From assembly GCA_900539855.1 (NCBI GenBank), contig UQDO01000004.1:11828-75827 (forward strand): 64,000 bases of DNA, given 5' to 3'. Made by a program: the position numbers and the translations under genes. Below are positions 1 through 7,615 of the stretch, one piece after another; positions within the stretch are counted from its first letter, which is position 1, and every line of letters starts with the position of its first letter. The stretch is from an uncultured Oscillospiraceae bacterium. GTDB lineage: Bacteria > Bacillota > Clostridia > Oscillospirales > Acutalibacteraceae. The notes beneath the pieces are model-generated. The model saw nothing but the letters and a program-made list of their open reading frames with translations, was not told the DNA's origin and did no database searches.

Positions 1-1
1 G

Positions 2-646
2 TTCTTCTCGAATGTTGACGCAATCGATCCCACCATGATCCGCTGGTCAGCCATTCGGTTTCAGAGAAACAATAATACCTATCGTATGCTCATTAGCCTG
101 TGCCAGTTGATTCTCGAAGGAATGCTGTTGACCACAGACTCCGGCGAATACCGGCTGGCTTCTTTCATCGACGAGCAGCGTATGAACCGACTGTATGAAA
201 AGTTCATACTGGAGTTTTATGCAAAGGAATGTCCGCAGGTAACTGCAACGGCATCTCAGATTCCCTGGGCGTTGGACGATTGTATCGGAACTATGCTCCC
301 GGTCATGCAAAGCGATATTATGCTGACAAGAGGCAATGAGGTTCTCATCATTGATGCCAAGTATTATACGCATACCACGCAGGCACAGTATGATGTGCAT
401 ACATTGCATTCCGGTAATCTGTATCAGATATTCACCTATGTGAAGAACAAAAAGGCGGAATTCGGTACGAAAGCGCATCGGGTATCTGGAATGCTTCTGT
501 ATGCCGCAACAGACGAAGCAATTCAGCCGGATAACAGCTATCAGATGAGCGGTAATCAAATCAGCGTGAAAACGCTTGATCTGAACCGGGATTTTTCGGA
601 AATTGCTGCGCAGTTAAATGCAATCGTCGATAAGCATTTTGGGTAA
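2..646 (+). CDS. mcrC: McrC-like 5-methylcytosine restriction subunit, 3' part
   Basis: The reading frame is open from base 2, so the gene begins left of the window; only the C-terminal ~214 residues are visible and the ATG at 35 is internal. The visible part has the PD-(D/E)XK-type nuclease core of McrC: SDIMLTRGNEVLIIDAKYY, with the D...DAK residues that bind metal and cut DNA. McrC works with the GTPase McrB to cleave DNA carrying modified cytosines, as defence against foreign DNA. The mcrB partner would be expected just upstream, outside the window. The next genes on the right are on the other strand, so this is the end of its operon. Family assignment rests on the C-terminal motif and length only. 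Confidence 0.78.
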   Translation, partial: FFSNVDAIDPTMIRWSAIRFQRNNNTYRMLISLCQLILEGMLLTTDSGEYRLASFIDEQRMNRLYEKFILEFYAKECPQVTATASQIPWALDDCIGTMLPVMQSDIMLTRGNEVLIIDAKYYTHTTQAQYDVHTLHSGNLYQIFTYVKNKKAEFGTKAHRVSGMLLYAATDEAIQPDNSYQMSGNQISVKTLDLNRDFSEIAAQLNAIVDKHFG

Positions 647-654
647 GGGCAATT

Positions 655-706
655 TTTAACGAATACCCCCAGCAGTTTAACGATTACTCAACCGTTTAAC
701 GATTAC
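655..706 (+). repeat. Three near-identical 12-mers after mcrC
   Basis: TTTAACGAWTAC occurs at 655-666, 676-687 and 695-706, at 21- and 19-bp steps, so on roughly the same face of the helix. Copies two and three are identical; copy one has A for T at position 9. No function is known to me. Confidence 0.6.
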
Positions 707-744
707 AACAGAGCAGAAAGCCGCAATCCGCATAAAAAGCATAA

Positions 745-777
745 AACCCCGCCGCAGAATTGCTCCGCAGCGGGGTT
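745..777. terminator. GC-rich hairpin between mcrC and ssrA
   Basis: AACCCCGC at 745-752 pairs with GCGGGGTT at 770-777. There is no clean T-run on the plus side and a loose T-rich stretch on the minus side. It sits between convergent mcrC and tmRNA and could end either transcript; weak as a classical terminator. Confidence 0.4.
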
Positions 778-832
778 CGCTTATATGCTGAAACAGCCGA
801 AAAGCCTTATTTCAAGCGGTTTTCGGGCATAG

Positions 833-870
833 AAAAAGTCCACCGTAATTCTATCAAAATTACGGTGGAC
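833..870 (-). terminator. Intrinsic terminator of tmRNA
   Basis: A perfect 13-bp stem (838-850 with 858-870, loop CTATCAA) is followed on the minus strand by a T-run (833-837). It begins 3 bp after the tmRNA CCA end, which fixes the tmRNA 3' boundary. Confidence 0.88.
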
Positions 871-873
871 TTA

Positions 874-1220
874 TGGTGGAGATGGCGGGAGTCGAACCCG
901 CGTCCAAAAAACCGTTCCCGCAACTTTCTACATGATTATCTTGTCTACTGAAATTCCCTTACCGTATCGCCGGCAATCAGGCTATACGGTTCGGTATCTC
1001 CTTTTCATGGCAGCGCCGGAGAAAGCAACCGCTCACGTTCACCGCAAAAATGACGCCCTTTCCGTTCCCGCGGTAAAAAACGGCAGGACGGCAGCTTAAT
1101 TAAGCTGCAAAAGCAACTGTATTTTTGTCAGTTATTGTTTAAAGTTCGGTTTTCAAAGCGTTCCCGTAACGCTTCATGCTTATCACGGTTCAGGATCCCT
1201 GTCGAAACCTTTACATCCCC
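874..1220 (-). ncRNA. ssrA: tmRNA (transfer-messenger RNA)
   Basis: The 5' end GGGGAUG (1220 downward) pairs with the 3' CAUCUCC before an encoded ACCA (874-877), giving the tRNA-like acceptor; the T-arm GGGUUCGACUCCC is intact. The mRNA-like part contains a short frame ending ...NTVAFAA-stop (about 1098-1120), a typical hydrophobic degradation tag end, followed by the hairpin GCAGCUUAAUUAAGCUGC. tmRNA rescues ribosomes stalled on broken mRNAs and tags the peptide for proteolysis. It starts only 4 bp after the smpB stop, so the two are probably cotranscribed from the smpB promoter and processed. The exact resume codon is not certain from sequence alone. Confidence 0.95.
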
Positions 1221-1224
1221 ATGT

Positions 1225-1686
1225 TTACCGGTTCCGCTCCTTCATTTCACGTTCAATGGTGCGCTCTGCCGAGCGCTTTGCCATATCGGCGCGCTTGTCA
1301 TACAGCTTTTTGCCTCTGCAGACACCGAGCTGCACCTTGACAAGCGACCCCTTGAAATACATAGACAGCGGTATCAGCGTAAGGCCCTGCTGCTTTATCA
1401 CTCCGAAAAGACGGTTGATCTCTTTTTTGTGAAGCAGCAGCCGTCGCTCACGCGTCGGTTGGCGATTGAAAATGTTGCCCTTTTCATAGGGACTTATATG
1501 CATGCCCTTTACCAGAACCTCGCCGCCGTCAATATCGCACCATGAATCCTTTAAGTTTACTCCGCCGCACCGGATCGACTTTACCTCGGTACCGCAAAGC
1601 TCGATCCCACATTCAATGCTTTCATCGACAAAGTAGTCATGAAATGCCTTTTTGTTAGTGGCTATCGTTTTGGTGTTTTCGGACAT
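1225..1686 (-). CDS. smpB: SsrA-binding protein SmpB
   Basis: A 153-residue small basic protein that binds the tRNA-like domain of tmRNA and delivers it to stalled ribosomes. Family signatures are clear: the N-terminal [18 protein letters not shown] and GTEVKSIR segments, [12 protein letters not shown], and the basic C-terminal tail ending KERNR that occupies the mRNA channel. The ATG at 1686 is chosen because GAGGTG lies 6 nt upstream; an in-frame GTG at 1695 overlaps that Shine-Dalgarno and is less likely. The gene directly precedes ssrA on the same strand, uniting the two partners in one transcription unit. Length and motifs are normal for the family. Confidence 0.95.
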   Translation of the reverse strand: MSENTKTIATNKKAFHDYFVDESIECGIELCGTEVKSIRCGGVNLKDSWCDIDGGEVLVKGMHISPYEKGNIFNRQPTRERRLLLHKKEINRLFGVIKQQGLTLIPLSMYFKGSLVKVQLGVCRGKKLYDKRADMAKRSAERTIEREMKERNR

Positions 1687-1709
1687 GTTTTTCACCTCGC
1701 TTGGAGGTT

Positions 1710-1738
1710 ATTATAACACCTGTATGCTTTCCGGTCAA
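1710..1738 (-). promoter_or_regulatory. Sigma-A promoter of smpB-ssrA
   Basis: On the minus strand TTGACC (1738-1733) and TATAAT (1715-1710) are separated by 17 bp. It overlaps the last codon of the CmpB-like gene upstream and lies about 25 bp before the smpB start. Confidence 0.75.
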
Positions 1739-2178
1739 GTGGTTTCGTGTGACATTATACCTGTAAATTCGCGCCTGGGCTTGTCTTTACCGAAAAATCT
1801 TGTGTATGCAAGATCGGCACAGATAAGCAGCGGCGCGCACATAAGGCACCAAAGTGTGAAGTATAAAAAGCATATCTGACCCTTGAAGTTGAGCGGCACA
1901 GTGCTGTAATCCCATACATGCATCCCAAGCCAGACGTTGAAGATAAAACCGAACACGAACTCTATTGAAAGTATGGTCAGTCCGCCGGAAATACAGCGGT
2001 AAACAAACTTAAGATTCTTGAATTTCTGCTCTATTACCGACAGTATCGGCATACCGATCCCACCGGCTAAAGCCATGCTCGGATGTGTATATCCGCGCCA
2101 CATTATTTCTATAAGCCCATAGCCGAAAGCACCCATACCGAAAAGTATAAAATAATACAGTACCTTTTTCTTAGTCAT
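1735..2178 (-). CDS. Putative CmpB-like (ABC type IV) integral membrane protein
   Basis: A 147-residue hydrophobic protein with about four membrane spans. The pattern (GFGLIE-like GYGLIEIMWRG in the first span, and WDYSTVPLNFKGQICFLYF before the third or fourth) resembles the family annotated as putative ABC-transporter type IV, CmpB. No ATPase gene lies beside it, so the transporter label is only a family name and the true role is unknown. The ATG at 2178 is chosen over the longer 2208 start because AAAGGAG lies at normal spacing upstream. Divergent from recJ. Confidence 0.6.
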   Translation of the reverse strand: MTKKKVLYYFILFGMGAFGYGLIEIMWRGYTHPSMALAGGIGMPILSVIEQKFKNLKFVYRCISGGLTILSIEFVFGFIFNVWLGMHVWDYSTVPLNFKGQICFLYFTLWCLMCAPLLICADLAYTRFFGKDKPRREFTGIMSHETT

Positions 2179-2227
2179 CAGGTTTGCTCCTTTGAGTTGT
2201 GTTTGCAATATTTATTCCCGTTTAGTC

Positions 2228-2256
2228 TTGAAAAATGAGCGCTGCGGTGTTAAAAT
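2228..2256 (+). promoter_or_regulatory. Sigma-A promoter of the recJ operon
   Basis: TTGAAA (2228-2233), 17-bp spacer, TAAAAT (2251-2256). It is placed about 30 bp before the recJ start codon. Confidence 0.7.
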
Positions 2257-2280
2257 ATTTTTATATTTACATATAAGACG

Positions 2281-4323
2281 GTGGTGTGGGTCGTGAATTA
2301 TAAAAGGTGGATATTTCCCGATGTTGACAAGCAGGAAGTGTCCTTGGTGTCGGAAGAATGTGATCTTGATCCTATAGTCACATTTATAGCCTTTGCGCGA
2401 GGGCTTAGCGACCCATATGAAATAGAGCAATTCATAAGCGAAGAACCTGATTTTTGCGACCCTTACGAATACAGCGGAATGGCTGACGCCGTTGACAGAA
2501 TAAATGTTGCGCTTGAGTCGGAAGAAAAAATACTTGTTTTTGGTGACTATGACTGCGACGGCGTGACCTCGACAGCACTTCTGACCGGATATTTGAGATC
2601 AAGAAATGCTAATGTTGATTATTATGTGCCTGACCGTGAAAAGGACGGCTACGGTATTTCGGTGTCTGCCGTTGAAAAGGCAGCGGCTGACGGTTACACC
2701 CTTATTGTAACGGTCGATAACGGTATTAGCGCCATAGCTGAAGCGGAAAGAGCCGCTGCTCTTAGTGTAGACATGGTCATTACCGATCATCACATACCCT
2801 CTGACACACTGCCGAATGCCGCGGCGGTGATAGATCCGCACCTTGATGAAGGGGGACCTTTCAGCGATCTTTGCGGCGTTGGCGTCGCTTTCAAGCTCAT
2901 CTGCGCCCTTGACGGGCGTCCGTGCGAAGAAATGATATATGAATATGCCGACCTTGTGACACTTGGAACCATTGCCGATGTGGTGCCGCTACACGGCGAA
3001 AACAGAATGATGGTAAGCATCGGACTTAAAGTCATGAACAGGACGCCGCGAGTAGGCGTCAGGGCGCTTATGGAAGCGGCATCATGCAGATTTGCTACCT
3101 CAGGCGGTGTGGCTTTTTCGCTCTGTCCGAGGATAAACGCCGCAGGCAGGATGGCTTTAGCCGATACGGCGGTAAAACTGCTGCTGTCTACCGATTCAGG
3201 CGAAGCAGGATACTTTGCCGAATGTCTTGACCGGTTTAATACCGACAGGCAGGCAAAAGAGCAGCAGATATTTGAGTCGGCTGTTTCGGCGATCGAGTCA
3301 AATGGGCTATCCTCCGACCGTGTTATAGTGGTCGACGGAGCAGGCTGGCATCCCGGTGTTTTGGGAATAGTCGCGGCAAAAATAGTTCAGAAATATGCGC
3401 GTCCGGCTATAGTTATCAACGACGACGGAGAGGTATCGGTCGGATCATGCCGCAGTATTCCCGGGTTCTCAATTTATGAAGCGCTGTCATCATGCAGCCA
3501 TCTGCTTAAAAAATTCGGCGGACATGAGCTTGCCGCCGGTCTTACGGTCAGAGAGGAAGATATAGATGCCTTAAGACGTGAGATAAATGCATATGCAGCA
3601 GCAAAGCCGCTGAATTTCCCGACAGTTAAGATAGACTGCCGGGTAAAGCCCACCGTACTTAATGTTGATGTTGCAAAATCACTTAAAATACTTGAGCCAT
3701 ACGGTGAAGCCAATCCAACGCCGCTTTTTGCAGTTACAGACTGCAAAATAGCAGCCGTTTTGCCTCTTTCGGGCGGCAAGCACATCAAGCTGAAGCTTTC
3801 AAAGGACGGCAGGGACTTTTGGGCGTTGAAATTCGGAATGTCGCCGGACAACTTTCCGTTTTCGGTCGGCGATGTGATAGATGTCGCGGTAAATCTTGAT
3901 GTCAACGTATATAATAATACCGAGTCGGCATCGATACTCATACGCGAAATAAGACCGGGCGGCATCGACTGTGAAGAAACAGAGCGACAGCTTTCCGCTC
4001 TTGACCTTATCGGACGCGGTGAGGTGTCTGCAACGGACGCAGGCTCTGTCTGTCCGTCGCGTGCCGATGTTGCCGGTGTTTTCAGAACGCTAAAAAAATA
4101 TGGCACGGTGTCTTACGACCGGCTGGAGAATATGCTCTGCCGCTATCTGCCGGTAGGTAAAATAAACATTGCCGTGAAGGCGCTTTGTCAGCTTGGAATA
4201 GTGTCGCTTGACGAGGCTGCGGTCTCGCTTACCGATTTTGACGGCAAGGCCGATCTTGACAGCGCTGAGATACTTATAACACTTAAAAACGCTATGGGAG
4301 GTGGATATAATGGCTCTGTATGA
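2281..4323 (+). CDS. recJ: Single-stranded-DNA-specific exonuclease RecJ
   Basis: About 676-680 residues. RecJ degrades single-stranded DNA 5' to 3' in recombination and base-excision or mismatch repair. The DHH phosphoesterase motifs are in order: FGDYDCDGVTST (motif I), VTVDNG (II), ITDHH (III), then the DHHA1 half with GRMALAD and the late FGGHELAAGLT glycine-rich motif, followed by an OB-like part near residue 460-560. Start is uncertain: GTG at 2281 gives the longest frame, but GTG at 2293 (MNYKRWIF) looks more like family N-termini. Neither has a strong Shine-Dalgarno. Its 3' end overlaps the relA/spoT start by 14 bp, so they are translationally linked. Confidence 0.92.
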   Translation: MVWVVNYKRWIFPDVDKQEVSLVSEECDLDPIVTFIAFARGLSDPYEIEQFISEEPDFCDPYEYSGMADAVDRINVALESEEKILVFGDYDCDGVTSTALLTGYLRSRNANVDYYVPDREKDGYGISVSAVEKAAADGYTLIVTVDNGISAIAEAERAAALSVDMVITDHHIPSDTLPNAAAVIDPHLDEGGPFSDLCGVGVAFKLICALDGRPCEEMIYEYADLVTLGTIADVVPLHGENRMMVSIGLKVMNRTPRVGVRALMEAASCRFATSGGVAFSLCPRINAAGRMALADTAVKLLLSTDSGEAGYFAECLDRFNTDRQAKEQQIFESAVSAIESNGLSSDRVIVVDGAGWHPGVLGIVAAKIVQKYARPAIVINDDGEVSVGSCRSIPGFSIYEALSSCSHLLKKFGGHELAAGLTVREEDIDALRREINAYAAAKPLNFPTVKIDCRVKPTVLNVDVAKSLKILEPYGEANPTPLFAVTDCKIAAVLPLSGGKHIKLKLSKDGRDFWALKFGMSPDNFPFSVGDVIDVAVNLDVNVYNNTESASILIREIRPGGIDCEETERQLSALDLIGRGEVSATDAGSVCPSRADVAGVFRTLKKYGTVSYDRLENMLCRYLPVGKINIAVKALCQLGIVSLDEAAVSLTDFDGKADLDSAEILITLKNAMGGGYNGSV

Positions 4324-6502
4324 CAGCAGCTTAAGGGCGCTTATGAATCAGCTCGACATGCAGCCCGGAAGTGACAGCTATGACCGTCAGCTGATACTCA
4401 AAGCCTTCAATCGCTGCGTTATCGCGCACAGCGATCAGCGGCGTGCATCGGGCGAGCCTTATTATATGCACCCGATAGCGGTCGCCGAGATCATAATTTC
4501 GCTTGGTATGGACAGTGAGTCCATAGCTGCGGCACTTTTGCACGATGTTATAGAAGACACCGAATACGGATACGATTATGTAAAGTCGGAGTTCGGCAAA
4601 AGCGTTGCCGATCTTGTGGACGGCGTCACAAAACTCGGTAAGATACCGCTTGAGTCGAGAGAAAGTGCACAGGCAGAAAATATCCGCAAAATGCTTATCG
4701 CAATGTCGCACGATATCAGGGTCATCATAATAAAACTTGCCGACCGCCTGCACAATATGCGCACCATTGACGCAAAGTCGCCTCAGAGCCAGCGCGACAA
4801 ATCGCTTGAGACGCTGGAAGTCTATGCGCCGATAGCTCACCGCCTCGGTATCAGAGCGGTAAAAGAGGAGCTTGAGGATCTTGCTATCATGCATCTTGAT
4901 CCGGTGGCTTATCATGAAATCGAAAACCTGCTGACCGTAAGAAAGAAAAACCGTAAAAGATTTCTTGACGACATCAAGGCGCGCATAAAGGAACGTGTCG
5001 AGGAATTTGTGCCCGGCATCACAATAGAGGGCAGGGTGAAATCAATACACGGCATATACCGCAAAATGTATATGCAGGGAAAATCGTTTGATGAGATATA
5101 TGACATTTACGCCGTGAGGATAATTACCGACACGGTCGTGAACTGCTACAATATTCTTGGCGTGATACACGACATGTTCCGTCCGATACCGGGCAGGTTC
5201 AAGGACTATATCTCCACTCCGAAGCCTAACCTTTATCAGTCGCTTCATACAACGGTCATAGGCAGAGAGGGCATACCGTTTGAGGTGCAGATAAGAACTA
5301 TGGAAATGCACCGCACAGCGGAATACGGTATTGCCGCGCACTGGAAATACAAGGACGGCATTAGCCGCAACGACTCTAAATTTGAAGAACGGCTTGCGTG
5401 GATACGCCAGATATTGGACAACCAGCGCGAATCGGATGATGCGGAGGATATAATCCAGACCATCAAGACCGATCTGTCGCAGGAGGATGTTTTTGCCGTT
5501 ACGCCGAGGGGCGATGTTATCAACCTCCCGGTCGGTTCGACCGTTATCGACTTTGCATTTGCCATACACTCAGAAGTAGGCGTTAAGATGATAGGTGCAA
5601 AGGTTGACGGCAGGATAGTTCCGATAACGCATGTCATTAAAACCGGCGAGGTAATTGAAATAATAACCTCAAATCAAGCCGGCCACGGACCGAGCAGGGA
5701 TTGGCTGAATATCGTAAAGACCAATCAGGCAAAAACAAAGATACGCGCGTGGTTCAAAAAGGAACGTCGACCCGAAAACATCGCAACGGGTAAGGCGGAG
5801 ATCGAGCGCGAGTTCCAGAGAAACAATATCAGACTGTCCGATGAGGATATGCAGAAATTCTTAGGAGAGATAGCGACCCGTCAGAGATGCGCTAATGTCG
5901 AGGAGCTGTACGCGGCTATAGGCTACGGCGGTATTTTGCTTTCCAAGCTCATGCCGCATATCAAGGAAGAATATATAAAATTCTGCAAAACCGAAAAGAC
6001 CTCTGATATCAGCGAAATGGTGACACCGAGGAAGTTTTCAAAATCCTCGGACGGCGTTGTGGTCGAGGGTATCGACAACTGCCTTATCAAGCTGTCGCGC
6101 TGCTGCGCGCCGCTGCCTGGTGACGATATTATCGGTTTTATTACAAGGGGACACGGAGTTTCGGTGCATAAGCGCGACTGCAACAACGTTCCGCGCGATA
6201 TAAGCACATGTGCCGAGCCTGAGAGATGGATACCGGCACATTGGGAGGTCGGCCGATCCGAAAGATTTGACTCAACAGTCAGCATAATGAGTATCAACCG
6301 TGACGGCGTGCTTGCAGACCTGTCGGTACTTCTTTCAAATCTTCATGTGTCGCTCCATGCCATGTCGGCAAGGGAGACAAAGGACGGCAACTGTGAAATA
6401 CTGCTGACAATAAGCGTTGAGGGTAAGGAACATCTTGATAATGTTATTCAGAGATTATCAAAAGTAAACGGAGTTTACAGCGTTGAAAGGACTGGCAAAT
6501 GA
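4310..6502 (+). CDS. Bifunctional (p)ppGpp synthetase/hydrolase (Rel)
   Basis: A 730-residue RelA/SpoT homologue of standard length that makes and destroys the stringent-response alarmone. Domains in order: HD hydrolase (H54, H78-D79 in LLHDVIEDT), synthetase (PNLYQSLHTTV and the EVQIRT motif), TGS (DVFAVTPRGDVINLPVGST), the zinc-finger-like CCAP...HKRDC region and a C-terminal ACT domain. An intact HD site argues for a bifunctional Rel rather than a synthetase-only RelA. The ATG at 4310 is chosen since GGGAGGTGG lies 5 nt upstream; the in-frame GTG at 4301 falls inside that site. It overlaps recJ and is followed 3 bp later by dtd, an arrangement common in Firmicutes. Confidence 0.95.
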   Translation: MALYDSSLRALMNQLDMQPGSDSYDRQLILKAFNRCVIAHSDQRRASGEPYYMHPIAVAEIIISLGMDSESIAAALLHDVIEDTEYGYDYVKSEFGKSVADLVDGVTKLGKIPLESRESAQAENIRKMLIAMSHDIRVIIIKLADRLHNMRTIDAKSPQSQRDKSLETLEVYAPIAHRLGIRAVKEELEDLAIMHLDPVAYHEIENLLTVRKKNRKRFLDDIKARIKERVEEFVPGITIEGRVKSIHGIYRKMYMQGKSFDEIYDIYAVRIITDTVVNCYNILGVIHDMFRPIPGRFKDYISTPKPNLYQSLHTTVIGREGIPFEVQIRTMEMHRTAEYGIAAHWKYKDGISRNDSKFEERLAWIRQILDNQRESDDAEDIIQTIKTDLSQEDVFAVTPRGDVINLPVGSTVIDFAFAIHSEVGVKMIGAKVDGRIVPITHVIKTGEVIEIITSNQAGHGPSRDWLNIVKTNQAKTKIRAWFKKERRPENIATGKAEIEREFQRNNIRLSDEDMQKFLGEIATRQRCANVEELYAAIGYGGILLSKLMPHIKEEYIKFCKTEKTSDISEMVTPRKFSKSSDGVVVEGIDNCLIKLSRCCAPLPGDDIIGFITRGHGVSVHKRDCNNVPRDISTCAEPERWIPAHWEVGRSERFDSTVSIMSINRDGVLADLSVLLSNLHVSLHAMSARETKDGNCEILLTISVEGKEHLDNVIQRLSKVNGVYSVERTGK

Positions 6503-6505
6503 CCT

Positions 6506-6976
6506 ATGAAGGCTGTTGTTCAAAGAATAAAACGCGCTGCCGTTACTGCCGACGGGCAGCCGTCCGGCACTGCCGGTGCCGGGCTTTTGGTCCTGCTCGG
6601 CGTATATGAAGGTGACGATGACAGTAATGCCGAGCTGCTGGCTTCCAAGGTGGCGCTTTTGCGCGTTTTCTGTGATGAGAACGATAAAATGAACCGTTCT
6701 GTTCTTGATATCGGCGGTTCGGTGCTTACCGTTTCCAATTTCACGCTTTGTGCCGATACCAAAAAGGGCAACCGCCCGTCTTATACTCATGCAATGGCAC
6801 CGGCAGAGGCTGAGAGACTTTATATGTATTTTATCGACTGCCTTAAAAAGTGCGGTGTAAAGAACGCCGAGCACGGCGAGTTTGGCGCCGATATGCAGAT
6901 AGACTCGGTGCTCAATGGACCGGTCACAATCATTCTCGATACCGATACCTGGCGCAAGCCGGCAGAAAACAGGTGA
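6506..6976 (+). CDS. dtd: D-aminoacyl-tRNA deacylase Dtd
   Basis: A 156-residue deacylase that removes D-amino acids (and glycine from tRNA-Ala) wrongly attached to tRNA. The C-terminal NGPVT motif, with its Gly-Pro that excludes L-amino acids, is present (LNGPVTI). The partner motif, usually SQ-x-x-L, reads S-N-F-T-L here, so the usual Gln is Asn. Length and the MKAVVQRIKRAAVT N-terminus are standard. It follows rel by 3 bp, the same order as in Bacillus, and lies 6 bp before an MBL hydrolase, so all belong to one operon. The weak Shine-Dalgarno suggests translational coupling. Confidence 0.92.
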   Translation: MKAVVQRIKRAAVTADGQPSGTAGAGLLVLLGVYEGDDDSNAELLASKVALLRVFCDENDKMNRSVLDIGGSVLTVSNFTLCADTKKGNRPSYTHAMAPAEAERLYMYFIDCLKKCGVKNAEHGEFGADMQIDSVLNGPVTIILDTDTWRKPAENR

Positions 6977-6982
6977 ACCGCG

Positions 6983-7615
6983 ATGGAGATCAAAACCGTT
7001 TCATGCGGTGTCGTCAGATCAAACTGCTATATTATCACAAGTGGTGAAAACGCCGTTGTTATTGATCCCGGATATATGGAAAAGGAACTGAAAGACTTTG
7101 CAGCCTCCGGGAAACGAAAAATCGGGTATATACTTTTGACCCACAGGCATTTTGACCATATTTGCGCCGCGTCCGAGCTCAAGCATTTGACCGGTGCAAA
7201 GATAGCTGTCTCGGCAGCTGACGAATGCGGACTTTACAGCGACGACGCAAACCTTACCGACATTTGCTGCGGTGCATATGGACATGTAAAAAGCGATGAA
7301 AGAGCCGATGTTATACTCTCAGACGGTGACTCTGTAGTTTTGGGTGATATGAAGTTTAACGTTTTAGAAACTCCCGGTCATTCAAAGGGCGGACTGTGCT
7401 TTTTGTGCGGCAGTCACCTCTTTTCCGGTGATACCCTGTTTGCCGGAACGACAGGCAGGACCGATCTGCCCGGCGGCAGCCTTGACGAGCTTATGTCGTC
7501 ACTGAAAAAGCTTTCGCTGCTGCCACCGGACACTGTTGTCTTTCCGGGTCACGGAAAACCGACGACCATTGGCGAAGAGCTTTTGTCCAATCCCTTCTTA
7601 AGAGGAATAAAATGA
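6983..7615 (+). CDS. MBL-fold metallohydrolase (glyoxalase II-like)
   Basis: A 210-residue metallo-beta-lactamase-fold protein. The metal motif THRHFDHI (T-H-x-H-x-D-H) is at about residue 53, with GHSKGG, FSGDTLF and the final FPGHG completing the site. Proteins of this short type are usually annotated as hydroxyacylglutathione-hydrolase-like, although the organism need not make glutathione; the substrate cannot be deduced. It sits between dtd and hemZ, overlapping hemZ by 4 bp (ATGA), as in many Clostridia. Confidence 0.88.
   Translation: MEIKTVSCGVVRSNCYIITSGENAVVIDPGYMEKELKDFAASGKRKIGYILLTHRHFDHICAASELKHLTGAKIAVSAADECGLYSDDANLTDICCGAYGHVKSDERADVILSDGDSVVLGDMKFNVLETPGHSKGGLCFLCGSHLFSGDTLFAGTTGRTDLPGGSLDELMSSLKKLSLLPPDTVVFPGHGKPTTIGEELLSNPFLRGIK

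Noticed and set aside
760..951. 63-codon frame across the terminator and tmRNA 3' end
   Set aside because: It overlaps stable RNA and hairpins and has no start site.
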